Positions 8,719-18,625 of a DNA stretch of 64,000 bases are shown here, in pieces. Every line of letters begins with the position of its first letter. Position 1 is the stretch's first letter. The notes beneath the pieces were generated by a model, which worked only from the letters and a program-made list of their open reading frames with translations, was not told the origin of the DNA and did no database searches. The stretch is from NCBI RefSeq assembly GCF_009296025.1, contig NZ_CP045178.1:3100001-3164000 (forward strand), read 5' to 3'. The translations under genes and the position numbers were made by a program. This DNA comes from Streptomyces tsukubensis (lineage in GTDB: Bacteria; Actinomycetota; Actinomycetes; Streptomycetales; Streptomycetaceae).

Positions 8719-8925
8719 ATGACCCGCGCTCTGCTGGCCATGGACGCCGCGACTTGCCTGAAGGCTGACGGGGACCCCTCAGCAGCGGCGGAGATGGCCG
8801 TCGATGCCTGGCAGCGGCTCCCTCCGGCCTACCGGGACGGCTTGCTCCGCTCTCGCGTTGACAGCCTGCATCAGTCGCTTGATGGCGCTGCCCGCAGCAA
8901 GCTCGGGGAGATCCTGACGGGATGA
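8719..8925 (+). pseudogene. C-terminal fragment of an HTH/TPR-type regulator
   Basis: The 68 residues read ALLAMDAATCLKADGDP, then AWQRLPPAYRDGLLRSRVDS. This is the typical last helices of Streptomyces XRE-type regulators with TPR-like ligand domains. The DNA-binding and most of the sensor part are missing. The ATG at 8719 lacks a convincing ribosome site and coincides with the point where the opposite-strand cyclase remnant begins, so both genes appear cut at the same junction. Confidence 0.6.
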
Positions 8926-9359
8926 CTCTCTTCTTCGCGAGGAGAAGCAGGTCGGTAGCCCCGCTCCCCCCGAGGCGGTGAGAAGAACTGAACGAGCCGG
9001 TGGACGGTGAAGTCGGTCACATCGTCATGAAAGTGTAGTGCCGCATGGGCAGTTGAAGGCCGACGACAACAGCCTGGGGCTGCGCGCCCGACCCTGCGGA
9101 GCCGCCCCGAATGTGCCGGTCGGGCTCAATCCCGAGGGAGCCCGGGCGCGTCCGTCTCGGCTGTTGAAACGCGGAATGAATCCGTGCGCCCCCCATGCAC
9201 CGGCGGTGTAGGCCAGGTCACGCTTACCTGTCGTTCCCCGGGGGCATGGAGCCGAATAGAGTCACTTGCCGGAGTACTTGTCCACCTCAGTACCGGCTCT
9301 CGTGACCCTGACTGAACACAAACTCTCCCCCATCCCCGTTGTTGCAGGACGGATACGCC
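8926..9359. other. Non-coding gap
   Basis: No convincing gene on either strand in 434 bp. A weak hairpin (CTTCT/AGAAG arms around 8934-8951) may terminate the regulator fragment. The stretch from about 9230 presumably carries the promoter of the small membrane protein gene at 9360. Confidence 0.5.
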
Positions 9360-9527
9360 ATGCCTCGTCCGACCGCCGCACAGCTCGCATACGGTACTGC
9401 CACCGTCGTCCTCTCCACCCTCGCCATGCTGCTGCTTTCGCAGACGAGCAACGTTATCGGCGTCGCGGTCATCGCCCTGGCGGCGTTGGGGCTCGGACTA
9501 CTCGTCGTGGACTACTCGTGGCGGTGA
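9360..9527 (+). CDS. Small two-helix membrane protein, 55 aa
   Basis: Starts at the ATG preceded by AGGACGG at eight bases. The sequence has a short basic N-terminus (MPRPTAAQLAYGTATVVL), a hydrophobic helix to about residue 26, a polar turn (SQTSN) and a second hydrophobic helix to about residue 49, ending DYSWR. It is a tiny integral membrane protein of a kind conserved as hypothetical in Streptomyces; function unknown. A longer frame starting at 9339 is less likely. The stop overlaps the reading start region of a possible second small gene at 9530. Confidence 0.7.
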   Translation: MPRPTAAQLAYGTATVVLSTLAMLLLSQTSNVIGVAVIALAALGLGLLVVDYSWR

Positions 9528-9529
9528 CG

Positions 9530-9799
9530 ATGCCCATGCCCAAGTCGTCTGCCGGGCGCCGGAGTTCACGCGACGGGGCGCGGGCCGTCGAGACCGGGGC
9601 CGGGACCGTCTCCGGGTCCGCCACCGGGTCCGGGTCCGGGACCGTCGCCGCTCTCGCCCCGTCGCCCGCGGGGCAGCCCGTGCCTCCGGTCCTTCCGGCG
9701 CCGCAGCCACTGCCGGGCGCCTACGAGGGACATGGTGACGTGCCGACCAGGCGTCCGCGCCGCGGGGCCCGCGTGGGCGCACATTCGCCGCGCAAGTAG
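9530..9799 (+). CDS. Possible small basic/Pro-Gly-rich protein, 89 aa
   Basis: An open frame begins at an ATG two bases after the stop of the small membrane protein gene (TGACGATG), has high third-position GC and ends 28 bp before a strong terminator, which fits a two-gene operon. The product is low-complexity: a Ser/Arg-rich start, a Gly-Ser-Thr stretch (GTVSGSATGSGSG), a Pro-rich segment (PVPPVLPAPQPLPG) and a basic tail. No domain is recognisable and its composition is what GC-rich noncoding DNA would also give, so it may not be a gene. Confidence 0.35.
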   Translation: MPMPKSSAGRRSSRDGARAVETGAGTVSGSATGSGSGTVAALAPSPAGQPVPPVLPAPQPLPGAYEGHGDVPTRRPRRGARVGAHSPRK

Positions 9800-9827
9800 C
9801 AGCGCGCACAGGCCCGTCGAAGCGCCG

Positions 9828-9883
9828 GAGCGGGTGGGCGGCGGGTCCGTGGCCATCACTACGGACCCGCCGCCCACCCGCTC
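9828..9883. terminator. Strong bidirectional terminator
   Basis: Perfect 23-bp inverted repeat (9828-9850 and 9861-9883) around a 10-base loop. It separates the convergent small genes (plus strand) from the RDD gene (minus strand). Confidence 0.9.
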
Positions 9884-9892
9884 GCTGCCCTC

Positions 9893-10009
9893 TCGTACGC
9901 CTCGTACGCCTCGGACGGCTCGGATGACTCGGATGACTCGGATGACTCGTACGCCTCGGACACCTCGTACGGCTCGTACGGCTCGTACGGCTCGTACGGC
10001 TCGAACACG
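9893..10009 (+). repeat. 9-bp minisatellite, about 13 units
   Basis: Degenerate 9-bp units in three flavours (TCGTACGCC, TCGGATGAC, TCGTACGGC) run without interruption between the terminator and the RDD stop codon. On the reverse strand one frame reads as acidic EPY/ESS tripeptides, but it lies after the RDD stop and has no start of its own, so I treat it as noncoding. Confidence 0.9.
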
Positions 10010-10051
10010 TCCAACGCTGACGCCGCATCCCGTGTCGCCTCGGACGCCGCC

Positions 10052-10885
10052 TCAGACGCTGACGACCACCGTCTTCGCCGGCTTGTCGTGCAGCCCCTGC
10101 TTGTACGGGCGGTCGAAGAAACTCCAGCCGCCGCAGATCGCCGTCCAGACACAGGCGCAGCAGAAGGCGAACGGCAGCCACAGGACCGCCGCCCGGATCA
10201 GGGACATCTGAGGGGTGGGGGACGCCCCGTTGTCCAGCCGTGCCACCCGCAGCTTCATCAGACGTTTGCCGAGGGTCTGTCCTGTCCTGGTGATGAGGAT
10301 CGTGTCGTACGCGATGTAGAGGATCGCGGCGAGCAGCGACTGGCCGAAGGAGCGGCCCGCCTCCAGATGGTCGGGGTCGGTCTCCGAGACACCGAACAGC
10401 AGGGTCAGCAGCCAGACGACGACCCCGACGACGACCATGTCGATGATTCTGGCGATCACCCGCTTGCCGCTGGGGGCCAGGGGGGCCATGCCCGCGAGTG
10501 GGTCGTCGCCGTACGGGCCGTAGGGGCCGCCGCCGGGGCCGTGAGGTCCGGGTCCGCCGCCGCCCGAACCGTCGTAGGGGCCGCCGCCACCCGGCCCACC
10601 GGCGCCGGGCCCGTACGGCCCGCCCGGTCGGCCGGCCTCTCCCGGAGGGGGTGGGGGCGGCGGGGGCGTGCCGTACGGGGAGTCGCCCTGGGGCCGGTCG
10701 TACGGGGACCCCGCGGGTGGGGGGTCGTGGGGTGGGCCCTCGCCTTCCGGCCAGGAACCCCCCGAAGCGGAACCGCCCGAGGCCCGGCCCGGCTCCGACT
10801 GGGGCCGCGGCGGCTGCCGTTTCTGGAACGGGTCGTCTTCTTCCGGCCTGTTGCCGGAACCGAAGGGCGGCGGTTCGCTACTCAT
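10052..10885 (-). CDS. RDD family membrane protein with Pro/Gly-rich N-terminus
   Basis: A 277-residue protein. Residues 1-135 are disordered and rich in Pro, Gly and Ser (runs such as PPPPPPPP and GGPGGGG). Residues 140-277 are the RDD domain: GKRVIARIIDMVVVGVVVWL (first helix with the Arg-Asp signature), a second helix around SLLAAILYIAYDTILI, the conserved GQTLGKRLMKLRV loop and a third helix LWLPFAFCCACVWTAIC. It ends with FDRPYKQGLHDKPAKTVVV, the family's conserved tail. RDD proteins are poorly characterised; some act as ion antiporters. Next to a second RDD gene in the same direction with 149 bp between. Confidence 0.88.
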   Translation of the reverse strand: MSSEPPPFGSGNRPEEDDPFQKRQPPRPQSEPGRASGGSASGGSWPEGEGPPHDPPPAGSPYDRPQGDSPYGTPPPPPPPPGEAGRPGGPYGPGAGGPGGGGPYDGSGGGGPGPHGPGGGPYGPYGDDPLAGMAPLAPSGKRVIARIIDMVVVGVVVWLLTLLFGVSETDPDHLEAGRSFGQSLLAAILYIAYDTILITRTGQTLGKRLMKLRVARLDNGASPTPQMSLIRAAVLWLPFAFCCACVWTAICGGWSFFDRPYKQGLHDKPAKTVVVSV

Positions 10886-11034
10886 GGCCCGAGTGGACCG
10901 CGAACCCCTGCCACCCGCATCCGGCGGGACGCCGTACGGGGGACCGGGGCGCCGCCCCCTCCCACGGCCGGGCTACCCGGGGAGCGCCCCTGTCCCCCGT
11001 ACGGCGCCGCTCGCCCCGCCGCTCACCTCGCCAC

Positions 11035-13122
11035 TCACCTCGCGACGAAGGTGCGGGCCGCCTTGTCGTGCCAGCACTGACGCCACGGGCGGTCGAACAG
11101 CCCCCACACCACGCCGACCACGCCCACGGCCAGCAGCCCTGACACGCTGTAGACCAGCCAGCGCCTCAGCGCCGCGCCGAAGGACGGGGGTTCGTGTTCC
11201 TCGATGTCCCTGACCGTCAGCCCGCAGAGTTTCTTGCCGAGCGTGCGGCCCCATTTGGCGGTCGGCAGGGCCTCGTAGACCACGCCGAAGAGCAGCATGA
11301 CGGCGAGGACGGCGCCGAGACAGCCGGCGACGGTGCCGTCGAGCAGCCACACCGTGACCTTCTCCCCCGACATCTTGGCCGCGTCGATCTTCGCGTCCAC
11401 ATGGTCGGTGACGCGGCCCGCGAACGGCACGGCGGCCGCGCCGGTGACGGCCGCGACGACGATCGTGTCGATCAGCCGTGCCAGGAAACGCAGTCCCATG
11501 CCCGCGGGACGTGCGGACGCCCTGTCCTGCGCCATGGCGAGGAACGGATCGTTGACCGGCGGCTTCCACGGCACGACGGGGCCCTGTTCCCCGGCCGCGT
11601 CGGGGCCGGCCGCCCCGGCACGGTCAGGCTGGGCGAGCCGCTGCACCTGCTGGGCCCAGGAGGACGAATCCGTCCCGGGGGCCCGCGCGGGGAGGGCCCC
11701 TGCCCCACCGGCCGCTTCGGCCCCCGGCTCCAACTGCTGGGGCGGAACCTGCTGAACCTGCTGCGGCTGATGAGCCTGCTGAGGCTGGTGCGGCTGGTGC
11801 GGCTGCTGCGGCGTGAGGGGCTTCTGCGATTGCTGGGATGCGGGCCGCTGGGATGCGGGCTGCTGGGATGCGCCCTGCTGCGGCAACGGCTGCTGCGCCT
11901 GGCCCCGTTCCTGGGGCCGGTGTCCCGCGCCCTGCTCCTGGGTACGGCCCCGCCTGCCCTGACGCCCGCCCACCGCGCGGATCGACAGGGTGCCCTCGCC
12001 GTCGGCCGTGTTCGCCGAGGCGGCACCCGGCGTGACACCGCCCCGGGCACCGGGTACGGAGGTACTGGGTGTGCCGGGTGTGCCGGGTGTGCCCGTCCAT
12101 CGGCCGGGCTGTCCACCGTGCGGGCCCTGGCCACCGGGCGGCAGTGCGGTCGCGCCCTGCCCGCTGCCGGGCGGCAGTTGAGCCGCGCTCCTGCCATTGC
12201 CCTCGGCGAGGGCGGGAGGCGCGTTCCTTGCGGCGGGAGCGGCGGGACCGGCGGGAGCGGCGGGACCGGCGGAGGCCCCGCCGCCCGTGGCCGGAGCGCC
12301 GTTCGAAGCGGTGCCTTCCGTCCCGTCGCGGTGGCCAGGACGGAACGTCATGGTGCCGTCGCGCGCCGGTTCGAGGTCCTGCGGGCCGTGTGGCCGCCTG
12401 TCGGCCTCTTCCCGCGCGCGTCCTGGTGTACGTCCCTGCGTATGTCCCGACCCGTGTTCGCGTTCCGGTGTGCGTCCTGGCCGCTGTAGCTCGACCCCCG
12501 AGCCGGGACGGCGCTCGGGCAGGTTGTCCGAGCGGCCGCGGTCCCAGGATTCTCCGGCGGGTTGGGCCGGACGGGGGATCCTCGGGTCCTCGTGGCCGGG
12601 CGGGGTCCAGGCGACCGCGCGGTCCTGGTCGCCGCCGAGACCGCCCTGGCGACCGGCGTCGGCCTGCCAGACGGAGCCCGGTTCCTGGGCGGCTGATGGG
12701 TGGGCCGGCCGGTGGGCACCGGCCGGATGCTGGGGGGCCGATCGCTGGGCGGCCGGTTCGTGGGCGGCCGGGCGGTGGGCGGCCGGTACGTGAGGGGCCG
12801 GGTCCTGGGGCGCGCCGCCGAACTCGGCCGCGGCGGCGGCCGGGTCCTCGTCGAAGAACATCGGGCCGGTCTCTTCGGCCGGGGCTTCCGTGGAGCCCGC
12901 GGACCGCTGTCCGCCGGAGGCGGCAGGCCCCTCGGCCACGGGGGCGGCCGGTTCCTGGACGCCCCCTGGCAGGGGCAGCCCTTCCCCGTCCGAGGGGGCG
13001 GGGCGGCTCGTACCCGGCACCCAGGCCGCACCGTTCCAGTACCGGACGTAGCCCGGAATGGACGGGTCGGGGTAATACCCTTCGCGCGGTCTGTCGTCGT
13101 CGGCCGGAGTTGGGGCGCTCAT
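11035..13122 (-). CDS. DUF2510-RDD membrane protein with long disordered linker
   Basis: A 695-residue protein. ATG at 13120-13122 is chosen because DUF2510 (EGYYPDPSIPGYVRYWNG, residues 15-40) follows at once. Then comes a linker of roughly 480 residues, full of Pro, Gly, Ala and Gln (QQPASQRPASQQSQ, QPHQPHQPQQAHQP), and finally a C-terminal RDD domain from about residue 530 (AGMGLRFLARLIDTIVVAAV, then GRTLGKKLCGLTV and FDRPWRQCWHDKAARTFV). The DUF2510-linker-RDD layout is common in actinomycetes: a membrane anchor with a cytoplasmic tail. Function unknown. It is divergent from ssgG with 214 bp between. Confidence 0.87.
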   Translation of the reverse strand: MSAPTPADDDRPREGYYPDPSIPGYVRYWNGAAWVPGTSRPAPSDGEGLPLPGGVQEPAAPVAEGPAASGGQRSAGSTEAPAEETGPMFFDEDPAAAAAEFGGAPQDPAPHVPAAHRPAAHEPAAQRSAPQHPAGAHRPAHPSAAQEPGSVWQADAGRQGGLGGDQDRAVAWTPPGHEDPRIPRPAQPAGESWDRGRSDNLPERRPGSGVELQRPGRTPEREHGSGHTQGRTPGRAREEADRRPHGPQDLEPARDGTMTFRPGHRDGTEGTASNGAPATGGGASAGPAAPAGPAAPAARNAPPALAEGNGRSAAQLPPGSGQGATALPPGGQGPHGGQPGRWTGTPGTPGTPSTSVPGARGGVTPGAASANTADGEGTLSIRAVGGRQGRRGRTQEQGAGHRPQERGQAQQPLPQQGASQQPASQRPASQQSQKPLTPQQPHQPHQPQQAHQPQQVQQVPPQQLEPGAEAAGGAGALPARAPGTDSSSWAQQVQRLAQPDRAGAAGPDAAGEQGPVVPWKPPVNDPFLAMAQDRASARPAGMGLRFLARLIDTIVVAAVTGAAAVPFAGRVTDHVDAKIDAAKMSGEKVTVWLLDGTVAGCLGAVLAVMLLFGVVYEALPTAKWGRTLGKKLCGLTVRDIEEHEPPSFGAALRRWLVYSVSGLLAVGVVGVVWGLFDRPWRQCWHDKAARTFVAR

Positions 13123-13336
13123 GGTCCGTCGTCCCGTATCTGCTCGGAGATTCTGTTGGGCGTCCACATTTACCAGACCTCCGCGTGTTCCCGGGCCTCT
13201 CCCGCCGGAGTCAGCCCTTTCCTCGCAGTTCTCACAGAACCTCCGCCGAAGTCGCGTAATGCTTCCGTCAGACCGCCCTCTCCCCTTGTACGGGCCTGCC
13301 CAGGGGCCGTCGTACGAGGAAAGGAAGCGCACCGAC

Positions 13337-13810
13337 ATGGACACCGTGGTGGAACGCGAACTCGAACTCAAGCTGATCCTGTCGCCCGAACGCAGCGTGG
13401 CCGTACCCGCACGGCTGAGTTACCGCACGGGTGACCCCTACGCCGTACACATCGCCTTCCATGTCGGCTCCGCGCAGGCCGTCCACTGGACCTTCGCGCG
13501 TGAACTCCTCGTCGAGGGCGTGTTCAGGCCCAGCGGCCACGGCGATGTGCGGGTCTGGCCGACGCGGGTGGAGCGGCGTGACGTCGTACTGATGGCGCTG
13601 AGTTCGCCGGACGGTGAGGCGCTGCTCGAAGCGCCCGCCATGGCCGTCTCCGCCTGGCTGGAGCGGACCCTGCGGGTGGTCCCGCCGGGCTCGGAGGCGG
13701 CGGGTCTCGGCATTGACGACGGTCTGAACGCACTGCTCACCCCGCTGCCCGCCGACGACCTGTGGCTCCGCGACCCGTGGCCGTCCGACGAGTCGCCCGA
13801 GGGCGAGTGA
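13337..13810 (+). CDS. ssgG: SsgA-like sporulation/cell-division protein (SsgG-type)
   Basis: SsgA-like proteins (SALPs) control septum siting and spore-wall maturation in sporulating actinomycetes. The 157-residue product has the SALP core: ELELKLILSPERSVAVPARL, the strand region DPYAVHIAFHVG, VHWTFARELLVEGVF and RVWPTRVERRDVVLMALSSP, then the C-terminal helix. ATG at 13337 follows GGAAAGGAAG. The assignment to the SsgG subtype rests on gene order (beside RDD genes and the FAD-linked oxidase as in S. coelicolor, from memory) rather than on sequence alone. Presumably cytoplasmic and acting with SsgB/FtsZ. Confidence 0.85.
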   Translation: MDTVVERELELKLILSPERSVAVPARLSYRTGDPYAVHIAFHVGSAQAVHWTFARELLVEGVFRPSGHGDVRVWPTRVERRDVVLMALSSPDGEALLEAPAMAVSAWLERTLRVVPPGSEAAGLGIDDGLNALLTPLPADDLWLRDPWPSDESPEGE

Positions 13811-13847
13811 GGGGCGGGTGGGCGCGAACGCGGGGCGCGTGCGCGCC

Positions 13848-15215
13848 TCACAGCACCTTGCCGGGATTCAGGATGCCCAGCGGGTCGAAGGTGGCCTTGA
13901 TGCCGCGCTGGAGTTCCACTCCGACGGGGCCGAGTTCACGGGCCAGCCACTCCTTCTTCAGGACGCCCACGCCGTGTTCGCCGGTGATGGTGCCGCCGAG
14001 TTCCAGGCCGAGCGCCATGATCTCGTCGAAGGACTCGTGGGCGCGTCTGGCCTCGTCCTCGTCCGCCGCGTCGAAGCAGACGGTGGGGTGGGTGTTGCCG
14101 TCGCCCGCGTGCGCGCAGACACCGATCGTGAGGCCGTACTTGTCGGCGATCCGGTCGATGGACCGGAGCAGTTCGCCGAGCCGGGTGCGGGGCACGCACA
14201 CGTCGTCGATCATCGTCGTGCCCTTGACCGCCTCAAGCGCGACCAGCGCCAGCCGCCTTGCCTGGAGCAGGAGTTCGGATTCGGCCGGGGTCTCGGCGGG
14301 GACGACCTGGGTGGCGCCCGCCTCGGTGCACAGGGCGCCGAGTGCGGTGAGGTCCGCGGCCGGGTCCGGGGTGTCGAAGGCCGCGAGGAGCAGGGCCTGG
14401 GTGGTCTCGGGCAGGCCCATGGATGCCATGTCGTTGACGGCCCTGATGGTCGTGTTGTCCATGAGTTCGAGCAGGGAGGGGGCGTGCCCGGCGGCCATGA
14501 TGGCGCAGACCGCCTCGCAGGCGGCGGCGGTGGAGGGGAACTCGGCCGCGAGGGCGAGCTGAAGCGGTGGCGCGGGCTTGAGGGCGAGTACGGCCTTGAC
14601 GACGATGCCCAGACTGCCTTCCGAGCCGACGAAGAGGCGGGTGAGGTCGTAGCCCGCGACACCCTTGGCCGTACGGCGGCCCGTCTTCAGCAGGCGGCCG
14701 TCGGCGAGGACCACTTCGAGGCCGAGGACGTACTCGGCGGTGACGCCGTACTTGACGCAGCACAGGCCACCGGAGGCGGTGCCGATGTTGCCGCCGATGG
14801 TGCACTCCTCCCAGCTCGACGGGTCGGGCGGGTAGCACAGGCCGTGTTGTTCCACGGCGCGGGAGAGGGTCGCGTTGACGACGCCGGGCTCGACGACGGC
14901 GATCCGGTCGACGATGTCGATCTCCAGGATCCGGTCCATCTTCACCAGGGAGAGCACGACACAGCCGTCGGAGGCGTTGGCCGCGCCGGAGAGTCCGGTG
15001 CGCGCCCCCTGGGGTACGACGGGGACGCGCAGCGCGGTGGCGGTGCGCATGACGTGCTGGACCTGCTCGACGGTACGGGGCAGCACGACGACGGCGGGGG
15101 TGCCCGCTTCGCAGAAGCTCGCCATGTCGTGCGCGTAGGTGGCGGTGACGTCCGGGTCGGTGATGACCGCTTGGGCGGGCAGGCCCTCGCGCAGCGCTTC
15201 GAGAAGGTCGGTCAT
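13848..15215 (-). CDS. FAD-linked oxidase (GlcD/D-lactate dehydrogenase type)
   Basis: A 455-residue flavoenzyme of the GlcD family, which oxidises 2-hydroxy acids such as glycolate or D-lactate. The N-terminal FAD_binding_4 domain spans about 1-220 (PQGARTGLSGAANAS and EECTIGGNIGTASGG, pyrophosphate-binding loops; GYDLTRLFVGSEGSLG). The C-terminal FAD-oxidase domain contains the substrate-site stretch CAHAGDGNTHP and GGTITGEHGVG. The ATG at 15213-15215 starts MTDLLEALREGL; the open frame runs further upstream without homology. Convergent with ssgG. Substrate not determined. Confidence 0.92.
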   Translation of the reverse strand: MTDLLEALREGLPAQAVITDPDVTATYAHDMASFCEAGTPAVVVLPRTVEQVQHVMRTATALRVPVVPQGARTGLSGAANASDGCVVLSLVKMDRILEIDIVDRIAVVEPGVVNATLSRAVEQHGLCYPPDPSSWEECTIGGNIGTASGGLCCVKYGVTAEYVLGLEVVLADGRLLKTGRRTAKGVAGYDLTRLFVGSEGSLGIVVKAVLALKPAPPLQLALAAEFPSTAAACEAVCAIMAAGHAPSLLELMDNTTIRAVNDMASMGLPETTQALLLAAFDTPDPAADLTALGALCTEAGATQVVPAETPAESELLLQARRLALVALEAVKGTTMIDDVCVPRTRLGELLRSIDRIADKYGLTIGVCAHAGDGNTHPTVCFDAADEDEARRAHESFDEIMALGLELGGTITGEHGVGVLKKEWLARELGPVGVELQRGIKATFDPLGILNPGKVL

Positions 15216-15312
15216 GATCTCAGCGTCGCACCCGGGGCCATCGGTGTGAACCCGTCTGCGCGCCCCCGCACACGCCCCGGTGTGCTCTTCATATCGGCGC
15301 AGAGTGGGGGCC

Positions 15313-17070
15313 ATGAGCAACGAGAAGGAGCCGAGCTCCCGGCGGGCCGCACGGGCCGCCAAAAGAGCCGCGCGGTCGGGCGGCGAGGCGGAACCCCGGA
15401 CCGGAGGGCGCCGCTCCCTTCTCGCGGCGCGGGCCACGGCCGTCGTGGTGGCGGTCGCGGTGGTCGCCGCCGGCCTGCTGATCGCGGACCGCAGCGGCCG
15501 GACGGTCGCGCCGGTCTTGCCGGACGAGGCGGCGGCGCGCGCGATGGACGCCGCGGAAGCGGGGACCTCGGCCTCCCTCTCCGACCTGGCGGCGCTCGTA
15601 CGCGACCGGGAGGCGCGGGTGAGGGACCACCCGGACGACAGTGCCGCGTGGGCGGTGCTGGGCTCGGCCCGTACGGAGCAGGGCGTGCGGGGCGCGGACC
15701 CCGCTCACTTCCCGCGCGCGCAGTCGGCTCTGCGCCGGTCGCTGGCGCTCGCGCCCCGCGGCAACGTGGACGCGCTGACCGGTCTGGCCGTACTGGCCGC
15801 CGCGCGCCGCGACTTCCACGCCGCCCGCACCTGGGCGCGGCGGGCACGGAGCGAGGCTCCCGGACGCTGGGCCGCCTATCCCCCGCTGGTCACCGCGTAC
15901 GAAGGGCTCGGCGACACCAAGGAGGCCGAACGGGCGCTGAAGACGCTGACGCGGCTTCGTCCGGGCGGGACCGTGCTCGGGATGACGTCGGGGGTCTCCC
16001 TGCCCGCTAGGACCTCGGTCACGCCGGCGGCGCTGACGAAGGCGGCGGCGAACGCGGGGGCGCCCGCGCAGGAGGCGGCGCTGCGGCGCGAGGCGGCCGG
16101 CCTCGCGTGGGAGCGCGGCAAGCCGAAGCAGGCGCTGCGGGGGTACGAGGCGGCGCTGCGGGCGGAGCCGGGCAACCACGCGGCGCTGGCGGGGCGAGGC
16201 AGGGCCCTGGCCGCGCTCGGCCGCACCAGCCGGGCGATCAGCGCCTACAAGGAGGCGACGGCCCGTCAGCCCGCGCCCGAGTACGCGCTGGAACTGGGTG
16301 AGCTGTACGAGTCGCTGCGCCGCCGCGACAAGGCGCGCGCCCAGTACGACGTGGCCAGGGGCAGGATCGCGGAGGAGGACGGTCTCGGCGTCAACAACGA
16401 GCTGGTGCTCGGCCGGCTGGACGCGGAACACGGTGACCCGGAGGTAGCGGTGAACCGGCTCGGGGAGGAGTGGAAGCGCCATCCGAACCCGGCGACCGCC
16501 GACGCCCTCGGGTGGGCCCTGCACAAGGTGGGCGACGACGAGGCGGCCTTGGACCACGCGCGCGAGAGCCTGGCCGGGGGCGGGCGGGACGCGCGTGCCC
16601 TGTTCCACCTCGGCGAGATCGAGTACGCGCTGGGCATCAACGACTCGGCGCGCGGCCATCTGAGTGAGGCACTGCGGCTCCATCCGCACTTCTCGCCGCT
16701 GTTCGCGCCCCAGGCGCGTGAGCTGCTCGCGACGCTCGGCGGCGAGGATTCCTCCTCGGGGGAGACGGGCCAGGAGAGCGACGACACGTCGACGGAGTCG
16801 GCGCCCACTTCCCAGCCGGCACCGGAGGACGAGGCGACGGAGGAGTCGGGCGCGGAGACGAGCGAGCAGCCGCGGGACGCCGGGGCGGAGCAGGGCGTGA
16901 CGGCCGCTCCGGAGGAGGCCGGGGAGGCCGGGGAGGCCGCGGGGGTGGCGGAAGCCCCGCAGGAGGAGGCTCCCGTCGAGGCGCAGGCCCCCGCGCCCGA
17001 GGCGCGGACGGCACCCGAGGAGCAGGCCCCGCAGCGGGAACAGGAGATCTCCGGGGCCGCGGGGCCCTGA
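15313..17070 (+). CDS. Membrane-anchored TPR protein with acidic C-terminus
   Basis: A 585-residue protein. The basic N-terminus (RRAARAAKRAARSG) leads to one transmembrane helix at about residues 35-57 (TAVVVAVAVVAAGLLIA), suggesting a type II membrane protein. The body contains several tetratricopeptide-like helical pairs (for example AWAVLGSARTEQG, ALRGYEAALRAEPGNHAAL, AISAYKEATARQPAP, ALFHLGEIEYALG), then an acidic, Glu/Ala/Pro-rich tail of about 110 residues with no fold. TPR modules mediate protein-protein contacts; the partner is unknown. ATG at 15313 (MSNEKEPSS) is preferred over an upstream start at 15280. It has a strong terminator 126 bp behind it. Confidence 0.85.
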   Translation: MSNEKEPSSRRAARAAKRAARSGGEAEPRTGGRRSLLAARATAVVVAVAVVAAGLLIADRSGRTVAPVLPDEAAARAMDAAEAGTSASLSDLAALVRDREARVRDHPDDSAAWAVLGSARTEQGVRGADPAHFPRAQSALRRSLALAPRGNVDALTGLAVLAAARRDFHAARTWARRARSEAPGRWAAYPPLVTAYEGLGDTKEAERALKTLTRLRPGGTVLGMTSGVSLPARTSVTPAALTKAAANAGAPAQEAALRREAAGLAWERGKPKQALRGYEAALRAEPGNHAALAGRGRALAALGRTSRAISAYKEATARQPAPEYALELGELYESLRRRDKARAQYDVARGRIAEEDGLGVNNELVLGRLDAEHGDPEVAVNRLGEEWKRHPNPATADALGWALHKVGDDEAALDHARESLAGGGRDARALFHLGEIEYALGINDSARGHLSEALRLHPHFSPLFAPQARELLATLGGEDSSSGETGQESDDTSTESAPTSQPAPEDEATEESGAETSEQPRDAGAEQGVTAAPEEAGEAGEAAGVAEAPQEEAPVEAQAPAPEARTAPEEQAPQREQEISGAAGP

Positions 17071-17130
17071 CCTGAGGAGGAACCTCCCGGCCCCCGCCGC
17101 CAGGGACCGGCCGTCCCGCCCCCACCGCTC

Positions 17131-17200
17131 GTGACCTGCCGTCCGTGACCTGCCGTCCGTGACCAGCCGTCCGTGACCTGCCGTCCGTGACCAGCCGTCC
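17131..17200 (+). repeat. 14-bp tandem array, 5 copies
   Basis: Five units of GTGACCTGCCGTCC, with T/A alternation at one base in copies 3 and 5, lie behind the TPR gene. The last unit runs into the left arm of the terminator that follows. Confidence 0.92.
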
Positions 17201-17247
17201 GGGCCGTGACGCACCTCGGGGGAGGTAGTAGGCGTCACGGCCCGGAC
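17197..17247. terminator. Bidirectional terminator between TPR gene and hppD
   Basis: Perfect 16-bp arms (GTCCGGGCCGTGACGC and its complement) flank a 19-base loop that itself can fold (ACCTC/GAGGT). It serves the convergent TPR gene and hppD. Confidence 0.88.
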
Positions 17248-17325
17248 GGGGTTCGGGGCCGGGGCCAGGACAGAGGCGAGGACCCGGATGGGCCCCGTAC
17301 CCGAAAGTGGTCCCCAGCGTGCGGC

Positions 17326-18625
<1,300 letters not shown>

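Noticed and set aside
7482..8925. Intact lasso-peptide gene cluster
   Set aside because: No precursor ORF, no B1 gene and no transporter; the cyclase lacks both ends.
9859..10152. Reverse-strand ORF with EPYEPYEPY and ESSESSE repeats
   Set aside because: The repeats are a translation of the 9-bp minisatellite; the frame overlaps the RDD 3' end out of phase and has no ribosome site.
13848..16010. Plus-strand ORF of 730 codons across the FAD-oxidase gene
   Set aside because: Shadow frame of the FAD-linked oxidase on the other strand, joined out of phase to the TPR gene.
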